64,000 nt of DNA from Bacillota bacterium (GTDB taxonomy: Bacteria > Bacillota > SHA-98 > UBA4971). The DNA lies in NCBI GenBank assembly GCA_030024085.1, contig JASEJE010000017.1, positions 1 through 64,000 on the forward strand, written 5' to 3'. The notes beneath the pieces were generated by a model. That model was not told the origin of the DNA. It made no database searches and saw only the letters and a list, made by a program, of their open reading frames with translations. This document shows positions 34,897-44,058 of the stretch, piece after piece; the first letter of the stretch is position 1, and each line of letters begins with the position of its first letter. The translations under genes were made by a program, and so were the position numbers.

Positions 34897-35340
34897 GCGA
34901 TGTACCGAACAGGTGAGGCGGGAAGAGTGAGGTACCTCAGGAGTTGGGTTCGATGCGTGATGCAGGGAACGGGCAAGACCCGGACTAGTGCTGTACATCA
35001 CCGGATGGCTCCCAACAGCGACGTAGGGAACGGCTCAGGAGGAACCCGCGATGTGCGTCACCTGTCCCCCTTCGACGAGTGACGTATGGAACGATTCATG
35101 GAGGACTCGTGACGTAGGGAACGAGTGAGGCGGCAACGATGACGTACGTCACGGGTCGGCCACGGATGCGTGACGTGTGGAATGGTTCGCAGAGAACGCG
35201 TGACGCACGGAACGGATGAGGTGACAAACGTGATGCAGGTCACCGATTGGCCGCGGACGCGTGACGTGTGGAACGGGACGAGCCTGACGAGTGACATACC
35301 TCATCCTTCTCCTGAAATGCGTGACGTAGAGAACGGGTAA
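34897..35340. repeat. Array of GTGACGT..GGAACG units alternating with palindromes
   Basis: Nine imperfect units with the core GTGACGTNNGGAACG start near 34897, 34955, 35018, 35077, 35108, 35168, 35198, 35258 and 35319. Between pairs of units stand short palindromes of related sequence: TGAGGTACCTCA (34928-34939), TGACGTACGTCA (35140-35151), GTGATGCAGGTCAC (35230-35243), and weaker versions near 34989, 35049 and 35290. The arrangement looks like a multi-site protein-binding or iteron-like array. No protein is likely to be encoded, although open frames run through it. Confidence 0.65.
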
Positions 35341-35438
35341 GGCCCAGAGGGGAATTTCTGCACTTGCATTTGCTGCCGCCGGTGCTGCCCCGGGGGGTGC
35401 CGCTGCCGCTCCGCCCCGCCGGACCCCGCCGCTTGCGA

Positions 35439-35467
35439 TTGACACCACCACAGGCTTAACATATAAT
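35439..35467 (+). promoter_or_regulatory. Near-perfect sigma-70 promoter
   Basis: TTGACA, a 17-base spacer, and TATAAT match the housekeeping consensus exactly. It lies 56 bases before the start codon of the PEPCK/HprK-like gene and 100 bases after the repeat array, whose palindromes may act as operators. Confidence 0.8.
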
Positions 35468-35522
35468 GCACCACAAGGACAGTCACGGGTGGCAGCAGGC
35501 CCGAAGTCCCTGGAGGAGAGAC

Positions 35523-37430
35523 ATGTCCAATATCATCATCTCATGGCTGCCGCGCCAGGTCATCATGTCTACGCCTGGCGCAGTTTGTAGCACCACAAAA
35601 GAGCTTCTGTCGAGCCGCCTCTTCAGAGAGGTCGTTCACAGCTTCGTCGCCTGGCTCCGCCGCAAGGACTCGCCACTCCTCGCCCTTTTCGCGGGACCGG
35701 ACGCGGACCTGGGCCCGGAGCCGGGACGATGTTCAGGACCAGGGCCAACGCCGGAACAGAGCCCTCGGTCAAGGCCCGGCGAAGCGCCAACAGACGCGCT
35801 TTTGAGGCCCAGGGAGGACGTGCTCGTCTCCCTGCTACAGGCGCTCAGCGCATTTCCCCTGGAGCAGGCCGCACGGAGCGTGCCCGGCGCGGCGTCGCTT
35901 GCGCGCAATCCCCGCCTGCTGCATGAGTTCGTGGAGGCGCTTTACGACTACTGGCGCCGCTTTAACCGCTTCATCATCTGCTACTCCGAAACCGGCGCCG
36001 GCGCCGGGGTTGGCTCGTCCACCCGGACGGGGGCAGGAATGGGCCTCGACGCAAGGCCGTATCGCACCTTCAACGACACAGTGGAGCAGCTCACCCACGT
36101 GGTCCGGGCCGCGTACCGCGACATATGCGAGAACATCACCGGCGACCACCCCCGCATCTACCGGCAGGTCGCTGCCGGCGCCCAGGTGGGCCTGATCGCC
36201 GTCCCAAAGAAATGGCCGTGTCCCGATACATACAGCGGGCTTGCCGAGATACGCTTCATCCGCCAGGTGTTGATCGATCCCCCACTCATCATTGACCCGC
36301 CGATGAACAAGCGGACCGGTGAGTTTCTCAAGGCCCAGGAGAACCCTCTGGAGAGACTCGCTCTCCGGCCAGAGGAGTGGCTTTGTTACCCTGCGCAGGT
36401 GGGACCGGTCGTGGTGTTCGTATACTTCCATCAGAAGTTCATGGGCCTCGGCTGTTCCCTCGCGAACCTCTTCGAGCTTGCCACCGACGAGCAAATCGGG
36501 CGAGGACCGGACGCCATATATGCTTTCGGAGTTGCGCCCGAGGCCATGGTACGGTTCGGGGATCTCCCGACGGTATTCCACGAGGACCGCGCGAATCACC
36601 TGTTGGTAGCGGCCATTCCGGGTGAGGACAGGTTCGGGTATTTCGGCTACCTCAAGAAGATGATGCTCACCCTCCACAACATACTCGTGATGAAGAGGCT
36701 GGGCCGTATGCCCTTCCACGGGGCCATGACCAGGATCGTGCTGAAGAGCGGTCCTGCGGCGAGTGTCGTGATCATCGGCGACACAGGGACAGGCAAGTCC
36801 GAGTCTCTGGAGGCCTTCAGGGTCCTCGGCGAGGAGTACATCCGCGAACTCCGGGTGGTTGCCGACGACATGGGTTCCCTGGAGATAGCTCCGGACGGCG
36901 CCATCCGGGGTTATGGCACCGAGATCGGCGCCTTCGTGCGGCTGGACGATCTCCAACCGGGGTACGCCTTTGACCAGGTGGACCGGGCTATCATAATGAG
37001 CCCCCATAAGACCAACGCCCGGGCGGTCATGCCGGTGACCACCATGGACGAGGTGCTGGCCGGGCACCCTATCGGCTACATCCTTTACGCCAACAACTAT
37101 GAGGATGTGGACGAGGCGCACCCGGTCATCGAGAGATTCGCCGACGCCCGGGCGGCGCTGGAGGTCTTCCGGGAAGGCGCCGCCATGTCCAAGGGCACCA
37201 CCACATCGACCGGCCTCGTCCGCACATACTTCGCGAACGCCTTCGGCCCACCTCAGTACCGGGACCTGCACGAGGATCTGGCGGGCCGCACCTTCGACGC
37301 AGCCTTCAAGGCGGGTTTGTTTGTCGGTCAGGTGCGCACAAGGCTGGGGGTCCCCGGCTACGAGCTGGCAGGCCCCGAGGCAGCGGCGAAGGCTTTGTTC
37401 GACCTGATATCCTGTTGCGGCGGGCATTAG
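35523..37430 (+). CDS. PEPCK/HprK-like P-loop protein
   Basis: A 635-residue protein from the ATG behind GGAGGAGAG. The C-terminal half has VVIIGDTGTGKSES (P-loop), VVADDMGSLE, RAIIMSPHK and HPVIERFADARAALEVF, then GTTTSTGLVRTYFANAFG, a layout recalling ATP-dependent phosphoenolpyruvate carboxykinase and HPr kinase. The N-terminal half has no clear domain; it contains Gly/Pro-rich tracts (GPDADLGPEPG, GAGAGVGSSTRTGAG) that look inserted. I infer an ATP-using kinase or carboxykinase relative of unknown substrate. It is transcribed alone from a very strong promoter. A 25-base tandem repeat covers its stop codon. Confidence 0.6.
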   Translation: MSNIIISWLPRQVIMSTPGAVCSTTKELLSSRLFREVVHSFVAWLRRKDSPLLALFAGPDADLGPEPGRCSGPGPTPEQSPRSRPGEAPTDALLRPREDVLVSLLQALSAFPLEQAARSVPGAASLARNPRLLHEFVEALYDYWRRFNRFIICYSETGAGAGVGSSTRTGAGMGLDARPYRTFNDTVEQLTHVVRAAYRDICENITGDHPRIYRQVAAGAQVGLIAVPKKWPCPDTYSGLAEIRFIRQVLIDPPLIIDPPMNKRTGEFLKAQENPLERLALRPEEWLCYPAQVGPVVVFVYFHQKFMGLGCSLANLFELATDEQIGRGPDAIYAFGVAPEAMVRFGDLPTVFHEDRANHLLVAAIPGEDRFGYFGYLKKMMLTLHNILVMKRLGRMPFHGAMTRIVLKSGPAASVVIIGDTGTGKSESLEAFRVLGEEYIRELRVVADDMGSLEIAPDGAIRGYGTEIGAFVRLDDLQPGYAFDQVDRAIIMSPHKTNARAVMPVTTMDEVLAGHPIGYILYANNYEDVDEAHPVIERFADARAALEVFREGAAMSKGTTTSTGLVRTYFANAFGPPQYRDLHEDLAGRTFDAAFKAGLFVGQVRTRLGVPGYELAGPEAAAKALFDLISCCGGH

Positions 37431-37465
37431 AGCATCCCGTTTGCGGCAGGCATTAGCGCGTCCCG
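37415..37465 (+). repeat. 25-bp tandem duplication over a stop codon
   Basis: Two copies of TTGCGGC.GGCATTAG.GC.TCCCG separated by one base; 22 of 25 positions agree. The first copy contains the TAG stop of the PEPCK/HprK-like gene, the second lies just beyond. Confidence 0.7.
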
Positions 37466-38083
37466 CAGCTGTGGACGGGCGATGTCAGACTTGAACCGCA
37501 CGCAGGCCTTGAGCGGAGCGCTCGAGCGCCGAGCGGTGGCGTGACGGCATCATCTCCTCATGCCCGGCCTCCCCGGCCGGGCCTCACCTTTCCCAGCAGG
37601 CCCTCATATTATGGAATGTGCATCGCGGCGAGTCCTGGCATACAGCGCCGATACCTCCGTGAAAGGGACGGCCCTCGTTCCCGGGTTGGTCGGGGGCGCA
37701 TCTGGCCGACTGTGCCCTGAACTGGTGGGCGCCTTTGCGGCTATGACGGCCGGAACCACAGTCGGGAGCGCGGCGCAATCGCCGAGATCATCGTGTCGCC
37801 GGCGCCGCTGCCTTCCCCTTCAAGAGGTAACGAGAATCGCAGACAAAGGGGGTGACGGGACGGTGTAGCACCACCGCACCATGTCAATCCAGAAGGGTCG
37901 GGTGAGACTGTCGAGCTGTTCCAGCAACCCGGAGTCTTCCCCCAAACCGGCATGGATTTCTGAACTCACACTTAGCTCCCGGGGAAAAGCGACAGTCTCG
38001 TGGGTCAGTATTTTGAGGTTAGATCCCAGGCTAGCCTTGAACGCGCCCATTCCACAATCCTACCACCAAGGAGGTAAGCGAAG
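37466..38083. other. Gene-free stretch with one hairpin
   Basis: GCCCGGC (37562-37568) and GCCGGGC (37576-37582) form a strong stem with a seven-base loop, a possible terminator for the upstream gene without a T-run. No gene is supported in the rest. Confidence 0.45.
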
Positions 38084-39127
38084 TTGAGGACCCGGGCTCT
38101 CGTGTTGACACTGGTTTGCGTGCTCGCGGCCGCGGCGGTCGCATCTCCAGCGCCGTCGTTCGGCAGCACAGAACTTCCGCCGCTCAGTCCCGAGGTCAAG
38201 GTCACCGTCGGGATGAAGCGTGCACCGTCCGATTGCGGCCTGCTCATCGGCAGCCACAAGGGTTATTACAGGGAACTCGGCATCCGACTCGAGGAGGTAC
38301 AGTTCAATACCGGGCAGGACATGATCAACCTGCTCGGGTCCGGCCAGCTCGACGTGGGATGCACCGTGACTGCGGCGGGCCTCTTCAACGCCATGTTGAG
38401 AGGCATTCCCATCAAGGTCGTGGCCGACAAGGGAACGAACGTCCCAGGGATGGGCTACTACCGCCTGGTGATCCGGAAGGACCTGGTTGGAAAGATCAAC
38501 ACCGCGGCCGACCTGCGCGGGCGCAAGGTCGCCATCGTGGGAACGGCGTCCCTCGACGAGATAGCCCTCGACAGGTGCCTTGCCTCGGGGGGTCTCGGCA
38601 CGGCCGACGTGGACCTGCAGGTGATACGGTCGTTCCCGGACATCATTGCCGCGCTGAGCAACGGCAGCATAGATGCAGGGATGGTGATTGAGCCGTTCAT
38701 CGCGCAGGGTATCGAGAAGGGGATCGTCGACCCCTGGAAGGACCCGTCGGAGTATGACCCGCATGCCCAGACCGCCATAGTGGTCTTCGGGCCGACCATG
38801 ACGGCGAAGCCCGAGGTGGCGAAGAGGTTTATGGTGGCTTATCTCAGGTCCCTCCGCGACTACAATGACGCGTTCTTCAAGAACAAGGGCCGCGCGGAGA
38901 TCATCAAGATACTGGCGGAAACCTCTGTGGTCAAGGACCCGGCCGTCTATGACAAGATGTTCCCCATCGGTCTTAACCCCAACGGCTACGTCCGAATGAA
39001 GGGTGTCCAGATGGACCTCGACTGGTACCGTGCGCGCGGGCTACTCAAGGGAAAGCTCGACGCCGAGGACGTGGTCGATAACCAGTGGTGCGACTTTGCC
39101 GTGAAGGTACTGGGGGAGTACAAGTGA
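38084..39127 (+). CDS. NitT/TauT-type ABC transporter substrate-binding protein
   Basis: The TTG start at 38084 sits eight bases behind AAGGAGGT. The 347-residue product starts with a signal peptide (LVLTLVCVLAAAAVASPAP), with no lipobox cysteine. The body is of the SsuA/TauA type: LLIGSHKGYYRELGI, LGSGQLDVGC, IKVVADKG, DLRGRKVAIVG, ALSNGSIDAGMVIEPF and the final KFMVAYLRSLRDYN-like helix (RFMVAYLRSLRDYN). It delivers an organic anion, sulfonate or pyrimidine-like compound to the permease encoded next. The substrate is not evident. Confidence 0.88.
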   Translation: MRTRALVLTLVCVLAAAAVASPAPSFGSTELPPLSPEVKVTVGMKRAPSDCGLLIGSHKGYYRELGIRLEEVQFNTGQDMINLLGSGQLDVGCTVTAAGLFNAMLRGIPIKVVADKGTNVPGMGYYRLVIRKDLVGKINTAADLRGRKVAIVGTASLDEIALDRCLASGGLGTADVDLQVIRSFPDIIAALSNGSIDAGMVIEPFIAQGIEKGIVDPWKDPSEYDPHAQTAIVVFGPTMTAKPEVAKRFMVAYLRSLRDYNDAFFKNKGRAEIIKILAETSVVKDPAVYDKMFPIGLNPNGYVRMKGVQMDLDWYRARGLLKGKLDAEDVVDNQWCDFAVKVLGEYK

Positions 39128-39202
39128 TTTCGGGCCTCTTGTTGCAGCCCTGACACGACTTGTTGCGGGACCTGGCTTCTGCGGGATCTCAGGAGGATGA
39201 CC

Positions 39203-40198
39203 ATGGTGCCGAGGGACGCACGTAAGTCCGGTGAGCCGGCCGCAGTGAATTCCTCGCCCGAAGAGGACCGGGAGCGTGGGCTCCCCCACGTTCCCGGCCC
39301 TGCTGGGGGCGGCGCGGGTCGTGGGTCCACGAGCCTGCCGGGCACGTTCCAGGGTCCGGAGGCAACGAGCCCTGTAGAAAGACGCAGCCGGATCCTCGTG
39401 CTCGAAGAGGACAGACAGCCATCCGTCGCTCAGAGGCTGCTCGGCGTGAATGGCGTGGTCGTGAAGGCGCTGTACTTCGCGTCACCCGCGTTGATCCTGG
39501 TTGTGTGGGAGATCCTGGCGAGAGCGCACGTCGTGGACGTGCGGCTGTTCTCGGCACCCTCCCTCATCCTGAGGGCCCTTGTGCCCGTGGTGGCGTCAGG
39601 GGAACTCTGGGTGAACACGCTTGTGAGCCTTCAGCGTATCCTGCTGGGGTTTCTCGTGGGAAGCGGCGCAGGGGTCGTACTGGGGCTTGCCATGGGCCTC
39701 GCCCCGCCGGTGCGCGCTGCGCTCGGCCCGATGGTTGCGTCGACGTTTCCCATTCCGAAGCTGGCCATCATGCCCCTCATACTGCTGGTCTTCGGGCTGG
39801 GGGAGACGTCCAAAGTGGTTACGGTTGCGGTGGGCGTGTTCTACCTCGTTCTGATTAACTCGATGGCAGGGGTCATGAACATCGACAAGATCTACCTCGA
39901 TGTGGCGAGGAGTTTTGGGGCGAGCCGAAAGGACTTCTACCTTACGGTGGCCCTCCCGGGGGCGCTACCGATGATATTCGCCGGTCTCAAGCTGGGCATG
40001 GGCACCGCACTGCTCCTCATCGTCGCTGCTGAGCTATCGGCTGCACGTGCTGGGGTGGGATACATGATCTGGCGGGCCTACGACATGTTCGACATCGAGA
40101 GGATGTTCGTCGGCCTCATGACCATGTCGCTCATGGGGTATCTGCTCTCAAACCTTCTGGACGTCGTGGAGCGGGTGGTCATCCCATGGAAGGACTGA
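39203..40198 (+). CDS. NitT/TauT-type ABC transporter permease
   Basis: The second ATG (39203), seven bases behind AGGAGG, is the likely start; 331 residues. The first ~75 residues are a polar, Gly/Pro-rich extension unusual for the family. Six membrane helices follow, with the ABC permease coupling motif in LDVARSFGASRKDFYLTVALPGALPMIFAGLKLG (EAA-like loop, seen as SFGASRKDF and ALPGALP). It works with the receptor at 38084 and the ATPase at 40295. Confidence 0.88.
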   Translation: MVPRDARKSGEPAAVNSSPEEDRERGLPHVPGPAGGGAGRGSTSLPGTFQGPEATSPVERRSRILVLEEDRQPSVAQRLLGVNGVVVKALYFASPALILVVWEILARAHVVDVRLFSAPSLILRALVPVVASGELWVNTLVSLQRILLGFLVGSGAGVVLGLAMGLAPPVRAALGPMVASTFPIPKLAIMPLILLVFGLGETSKVVTVAVGVFYLVLINSMAGVMNIDKIYLDVARSFGASRKDFYLTVALPGALPMIFAGLKLGMGTALLLIVAAELSAARAGVGYMIWRAYDMFDIERMFVGLMTMSLMGYLLSNLLDVVERVVIPWKD

Positions 40199-40294
40199 GC
40201 CGGCTGGCAGTCTCAGCCGCGACGCTGCGCGCGCTCCGTGCATCCCCTGGTGCGGGGCCGCGATGAACGAGGGATCGATACCGGATGATGGGAC

Positions 40295-41608
40295 ATGACG
40301 AATGAACTGACTGCGCGCCAGCGCAAGACAACACAAGAGGCGTCTCCATGCTACGGCCCGGCGCCGCTTCCGGAGCACGCCAAGATCCGCGTGTGCGAGG
40401 TCACGAAGGTCTTCAGGCGGCGCTCCAGCGTCGTGCTGGCCCTCGACCGGGTGTCATTCACCGTCGCTGACGGGGAGTTCGTCTGCATCGTTGGGCCGAG
40501 CGGGTGCGGCAAGACGACGCTCCTGCGGATACTCGCGGGGCTGGAGAAGCAGACATCCGGAAGGGTGTACATGACCGTCGGAACGGCTGGCGGCCGTGCC
40601 GACGAGAGCGCAGGTGCGGCCGTTCCAGACGCCTGCCAGGCGGATAGTGGTGCAAGAGGGGGTGCGCACCCGGCCCACGTTGGCCGAGGTGGCGGGGAAG
40701 CCCCAGCGAATGTGGACGACCTGACGCATGGGTGGGCGCGGGCGGGCGCGGATGCAGATGCAAGTGCGCAAGGGGACACAGGCGAAGACTGGGACAGGGC
40801 CGACGAGGGCGCCCAGCAGTACCTGGTGAGATACCGCGCGTTGATGCCGGGGGAGGCCGGACCCGACGACGCCCCCGGGGCGGCGGTCCGTGCTTGGTCC
40901 GCGCCGCTAGGCACGGGGCCTACCCCCGGCACGGACGCGCTCGACGTGCCAGTGGGTCGTCGGGTCGCGAAAAGCCCGGTCGGAGGCGACATGCGCGAGG
41001 CGAGGCGCGGCGCCGGCAGGCCGCTTGCATCGGTAGTATTTCAGGAGCAGTCCCTCTTCCCGTGGATGAGCGTTCGCGAGAACGTGGAGTACGGCCTCAG
41101 GGTGCGCGGGGTGCCCTCGGCAGAGCGGCGGAGGGTGGCGGAGTACTACATCGAGCTTGCTGGCCTTTCTGGGTTCGCCCATGCGTACCCGCATCAACTC
41201 TCCGGGGGAATGAAACAGAGGGCCAGCGTGGCGCGGGCGTTCGCCAACGACCCGGAGATCCTCCTCATGGATGAACCCTTCGGCTCGCTGGACGAGCAGA
41301 ACCGGATGCTCCTGCAGCAAGAACTCCTGCGCATATGGGAGCAGTCCCGCAAGACGGCGGTCTTCATCACCCACAGCATCGACGAGGCTGTCGCCATCGG
41401 CGACCGCGTCCTGGTGATGACCGCGCGGCCCGGCACCATCAAGGCGTCCATAGACGTGACGCTGCCTCGCCCGAGGCGTGTGGCGGAGATCCGCAGCGAG
41501 CCGGGGTTCCTGCCGCTCTTCAATACCATCAGATCCCTCCTTTCGGAGGAAGTCCTTCGGGCTAAGGAAGCCGAGGCGGCCGCAAGGGCTGCTCCCCGTA
41601 GAGGGTGA
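40295..41608 (+). CDS. NitT/TauT-type ABC ATPase with a large internal insert
   Basis: The protein has 437 residues; relatives have about 260. Walker A is VGPSGCGKTTLLR; then, after TSGRVYM, about 145 Gly/Ala/Asp-rich residues intervene before the Q-loop segment VVFQEQSLFPWMSV. The signature is QLSGGMKQRASVARAF, Walker B is LLMDEPFGSLD and the H-loop is FITHSIDEAV. The insert sits between Walker A and the Q-loop on the surface arm and keeps the frame open. All catalytic motifs are intact, so the ATPase may function with the insert as a loop. The insert has biased composition, with no recognisable domain. Its ribosome site is weak. Confidence 0.85.
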   Translation: MTNELTARQRKTTQEASPCYGPAPLPEHAKIRVCEVTKVFRRRSSVVLALDRVSFTVADGEFVCIVGPSGCGKTTLLRILAGLEKQTSGRVYMTVGTAGGRADESAGAAVPDACQADSGARGGAHPAHVGRGGGEAPANVDDLTHGWARAGADADASAQGDTGEDWDRADEGAQQYLVRYRALMPGEAGPDDAPGAAVRAWSAPLGTGPTPGTDALDVPVGRRVAKSPVGGDMREARRGAGRPLASVVFQEQSLFPWMSVRENVEYGLRVRGVPSAERRRVAEYYIELAGLSGFAHAYPHQLSGGMKQRASVARAFANDPEILLMDEPFGSLDEQNRMLLQQELLRIWEQSRKTAVFITHSIDEAVAIGDRVLVMTARPGTIKASIDVTLPRPRRVAEIRSEPGFLPLFNTIRSLLSEEVLRAKEAEAAARAAPRRG

Positions 41609-41709
41609 GCTGGGTACACATCTCGTCATCGCCTTGCTGAACGCGGGCGCCGCGGTGGCCAGGGTCACCAGCCCGAATCCAGCCAGCACGGCGATCTCCG
41701 TCCCCGCGA

Positions 41710-41739
41710 TTGTCAATGGGCCTTCTGGCGTGCTAAACT
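41710..41739 (+). promoter_or_regulatory. Possible promoter for the GlcD-type gene
   Basis: TTGTCA, an 18-base spacer, and TAAACT lie just before the ribosome site GGGAGGGG. It is a moderate match to the housekeeping consensus, and allows separate expression from the ABC operon. Confidence 0.4.
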
Positions 41740-41753
41740 CTTTGCGGGAGGGG

Positions 41754-43160
41754 ATGCCCGTGTACAGCAAGGTTGATGCGCGGACCGTGGAGATGCTCGC
41801 CGAAATCGCAGGACCCGAGGCTGTCGTGACTAGCGGGGAAAGCCTGGAGCCATACTCGCATGACGAGATGCCAGGCTGGCGGTTCATGCCTGACGTGGTG
41901 GTGAAGCCGCGCTCAACCGAGGAGGTCGCGCGCGTGGTGCGGCTCGCGGCCGAAGAGAACGTCCCGGTCACCCCGCGCGGCCTGGGGACGGGCCTCTCGG
42001 GCGGGGCGCTCCCGGTGCACGGCGGGATCGTCGTGTCCATGGAGCGAATGAGTAGCCTCGTCGAGGTGGACGAGGACAACCTCATGGCCGTGGTGGAGCC
42101 TGGTCTCGTAGTGGGGGAGCTACATAAGCAGGTGGAGGCGCGGGGCCTCTTCTACCCGCCCGACCCGGCGAGCCTAGATAGCTGCAGTATCGGCGGTAAC
42201 ATCGCGGAGAACGCCGGCGGCCCGCGGGCCGTGAAATACGGCGTAACCCGCGACTACGTCATGGGCGTCGAGGCCGTCCTCCCGGACGGGACCGTCGTCC
42301 GGTACGGTGGCAAGACCGTCAAGAACGTCACAGGCTATGACCTCGCGAACGTCCTCATCGGGTCCGAGGGCACGCTCGGCATCATCACCCGGGCCGTCCT
42401 GAAGCTCATCCCGCTACCTCAGCACCGGATCGACCTTCTCGTCCCGTTTCACAGTTTCCACGACGCGACGCGCACCGTGACCGAGGTCATCCGCGCGAAG
42501 AGAATAGTCCCGGTGGTGCTGGAGTTCATGGACAGGGAGAGCGTGAAGGCGTGCGAGAAATACCTCGAGAAGGAGCTCCCCTTCAGCGATGCCGAAGCGC
42601 AGCTCATAGTGGGACTCGACGGCAACAGGCGCGAGGACATCGACGCTCAGGCGGAAGTTGTGGCCGAGATCTGCCTCGAGGGCGGGGCCGACGACGTGCT
42701 GGTGGCCGACAGCGCGTTCCAGAAGGACCAGCTCTGGCACGCGAGGCGCGTACTCCTCGAAACCCTGAAGGCCATTAGCGAGAGGGTCGAGGTCGAGGAC
42801 GTGGTGGTGCCGAGGGTGAGAATTCCAGAGCTCATCAGCGCAGTCGAGGACATATCAGAGCGTAGCGGCTTTCCGATAGTCAACTGGGGGCACGCGGGCG
42901 ACGGAAACGTCCACGTCGGCGTGCTCAAGCGCGGCATAAGTGACGAGAAGTGGAACGCCGAACTCGACCGCGTGAACGAGGCCATCTTCGAGGCGGCGCT
43001 CGGCCTCGGGGGAATGATCACGGGCGAGCACGGCATCGGCATGTTCAAGAAGCGGTTCATGCCGAAGGCCGTGGACGAGCCCACCATGGCCGCCATGCGC
43101 GTCCTGAAGCGCGCCTTCGACCCGGCGGGCATCATGAACCCGGGCAAGGTATTGCCATAG
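41754..43160 (+). CDS. glcD: FAD-linked oxidase, glycolate/lactate dehydrogenase GlcD type
   Basis: About 468 residues; ATG at 41754, or GTG two codons later for better spacing. The FAD-binding domain has VTPRGLGTGLSGGALP, SIGGNIAENAGGPRAVKYG and IGSEGTLGIITRAVLKL. The C-terminal domain has NWGHAGDGNVHVG and GEHGIGMFKKRF, with the substrate-side histidines. It oxidises a 2-hydroxy acid such as glycolate or lactate. The iron-sulfur partner (GlcF) is absent here, so another electron acceptor is needed. It is followed within 22 bases by a class II aldolase. Confidence 0.88.
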   Translation: MPVYSKVDARTVEMLAEIAGPEAVVTSGESLEPYSHDEMPGWRFMPDVVVKPRSTEEVARVVRLAAEENVPVTPRGLGTGLSGGALPVHGGIVVSMERMSSLVEVDEDNLMAVVEPGLVVGELHKQVEARGLFYPPDPASLDSCSIGGNIAENAGGPRAVKYGVTRDYVMGVEAVLPDGTVVRYGGKTVKNVTGYDLANVLIGSEGTLGIITRAVLKLIPLPQHRIDLLVPFHSFHDATRTVTEVIRAKRIVPVVLEFMDRESVKACEKYLEKELPFSDAEAQLIVGLDGNRREDIDAQAEVVAEICLEGGADDVLVADSAFQKDQLWHARRVLLETLKAISERVEVEDVVVPRVRIPELISAVEDISERSGFPIVNWGHAGDGNVHVGVLKRGISDEKWNAELDRVNEAIFEAALGLGGMITGEHGIGMFKKRFMPKAVDEPTMAAMRVLKRAFDPAGIMNPGKVLP

Positions 43161-43182
43161 GCATCACAGGAGGATGACCAAC

Positions 43183-43851
43183 ATGACAACAGACAAGTGC
43201 CTGGCTGTAAAGCAGCAGATCGTCGAAGCAGGGGTTCACATGATCCGGACAGGCCTCGTGTACGGGACGGGCGGGAACATAAGCGCCAGGCTGCCGGGGA
43301 TGGACCATTTCTACATCACCCCCAGCGGCATGGCGTACGAGTCCCTGAAGCCCGAGGACATCGTGGGGGTTGACTACGACGGACACGTGGTCGAGGGCGC
43401 GAGGCGGCCGTCCATCGAGCACATGATGCACGCTGCCATCCTGAGGGGGAGGCCGGACCTTGGCGCGGTGGTGCATACTCACTCCACGTATGCGACGGCG
43501 GTGGCGTCCGCCCGCCTGCCGATCCCGCCGTTTCTCGAGACCGTGATCGCGACCACGGGCGGGCGCGAGATCAAGGTGGCAGACTTCGCCCCCGCAGGGT
43601 CGCGCGAGCTTGCGGAGATCGCCGTCCGCACCCTGGGCGACGACAGCGCCGTGCTCCTCGCTAACCACGGTGTCATCGGCCTCGGCCGCGACCTGCGCGA
43701 GGCGATGGCCGTCTGCGAGCTTGTGGAGAAAGCCGCGATGGCATTCCTGTTGAGCAGGATCGTCGGCGGTCCGGTCCTGATCCCGGAGCAGATGGTCGCG
43801 CGGCAGGCCGAGTTCTTCAGAGCCCATTACGGCCAGGGGCGCGGCCAGTAA
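43183..43851 (+). CDS. Class II aldolase/adducin-family protein (fuculose-phosphate aldolase-like)
   Basis: The second ATG (43183), spaced behind AGGAGG, gives 222 residues. Motifs are YGTGGNISARLPG, FYITPSGMAYESL, EHMMHAAIL, VVHTHSTYATA (zinc histidines) and LLANHGVIGLGRDL (third histidine). Enzymes of this family split ketose phosphates, for example fuculose-1-phosphate, into lactaldehyde or glycolaldehyde and dihydroxyacetone phosphate. With the GlcD-type oxidase directly upstream, a route from aldehyde to hydroxy acid is suggested. Confidence 0.88.
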   Translation: MTTDKCLAVKQQIVEAGVHMIRTGLVYGTGGNISARLPGMDHFYITPSGMAYESLKPEDIVGVDYDGHVVEGARRPSIEHMMHAAILRGRPDLGAVVHTHSTYATAVASARLPIPPFLETVIATTGGREIKVADFAPAGSRELAEIAVRTLGDDSAVLLANHGVIGLGRDLREAMAVCELVEKAAMAFLLSRIVGGPVLIPEQMVARQAEFFRAHYGQGRGQ

Positions 43852-44058
43852 ACAGGGCAGTGTCAGGCGGCCGCCGCCTGCCGCTCGGTCGCCGTCCGGT
43901 GATCGGCTGTTCGCGGTCGGTGGCGGCCAGCGGTGGCAGGAGGCAGATCCCTCAGCGGCCGATTCACGGTCAGGGCGCTGCCGTTATCCCTGGCTTCGCC
44001 TGCTACCGGTGTTTCCTCCGTCGTAATCGGCACACCCGCGCAGCTCGTACGGGAACTG

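Noticed and set aside
35058-35486. Minus-strand proteins with repeated VRH/VTH motifs through the palindrome array
   Set aside because: The repetition follows the DNA units, frames change between units, and no ribosome site or domain is present.
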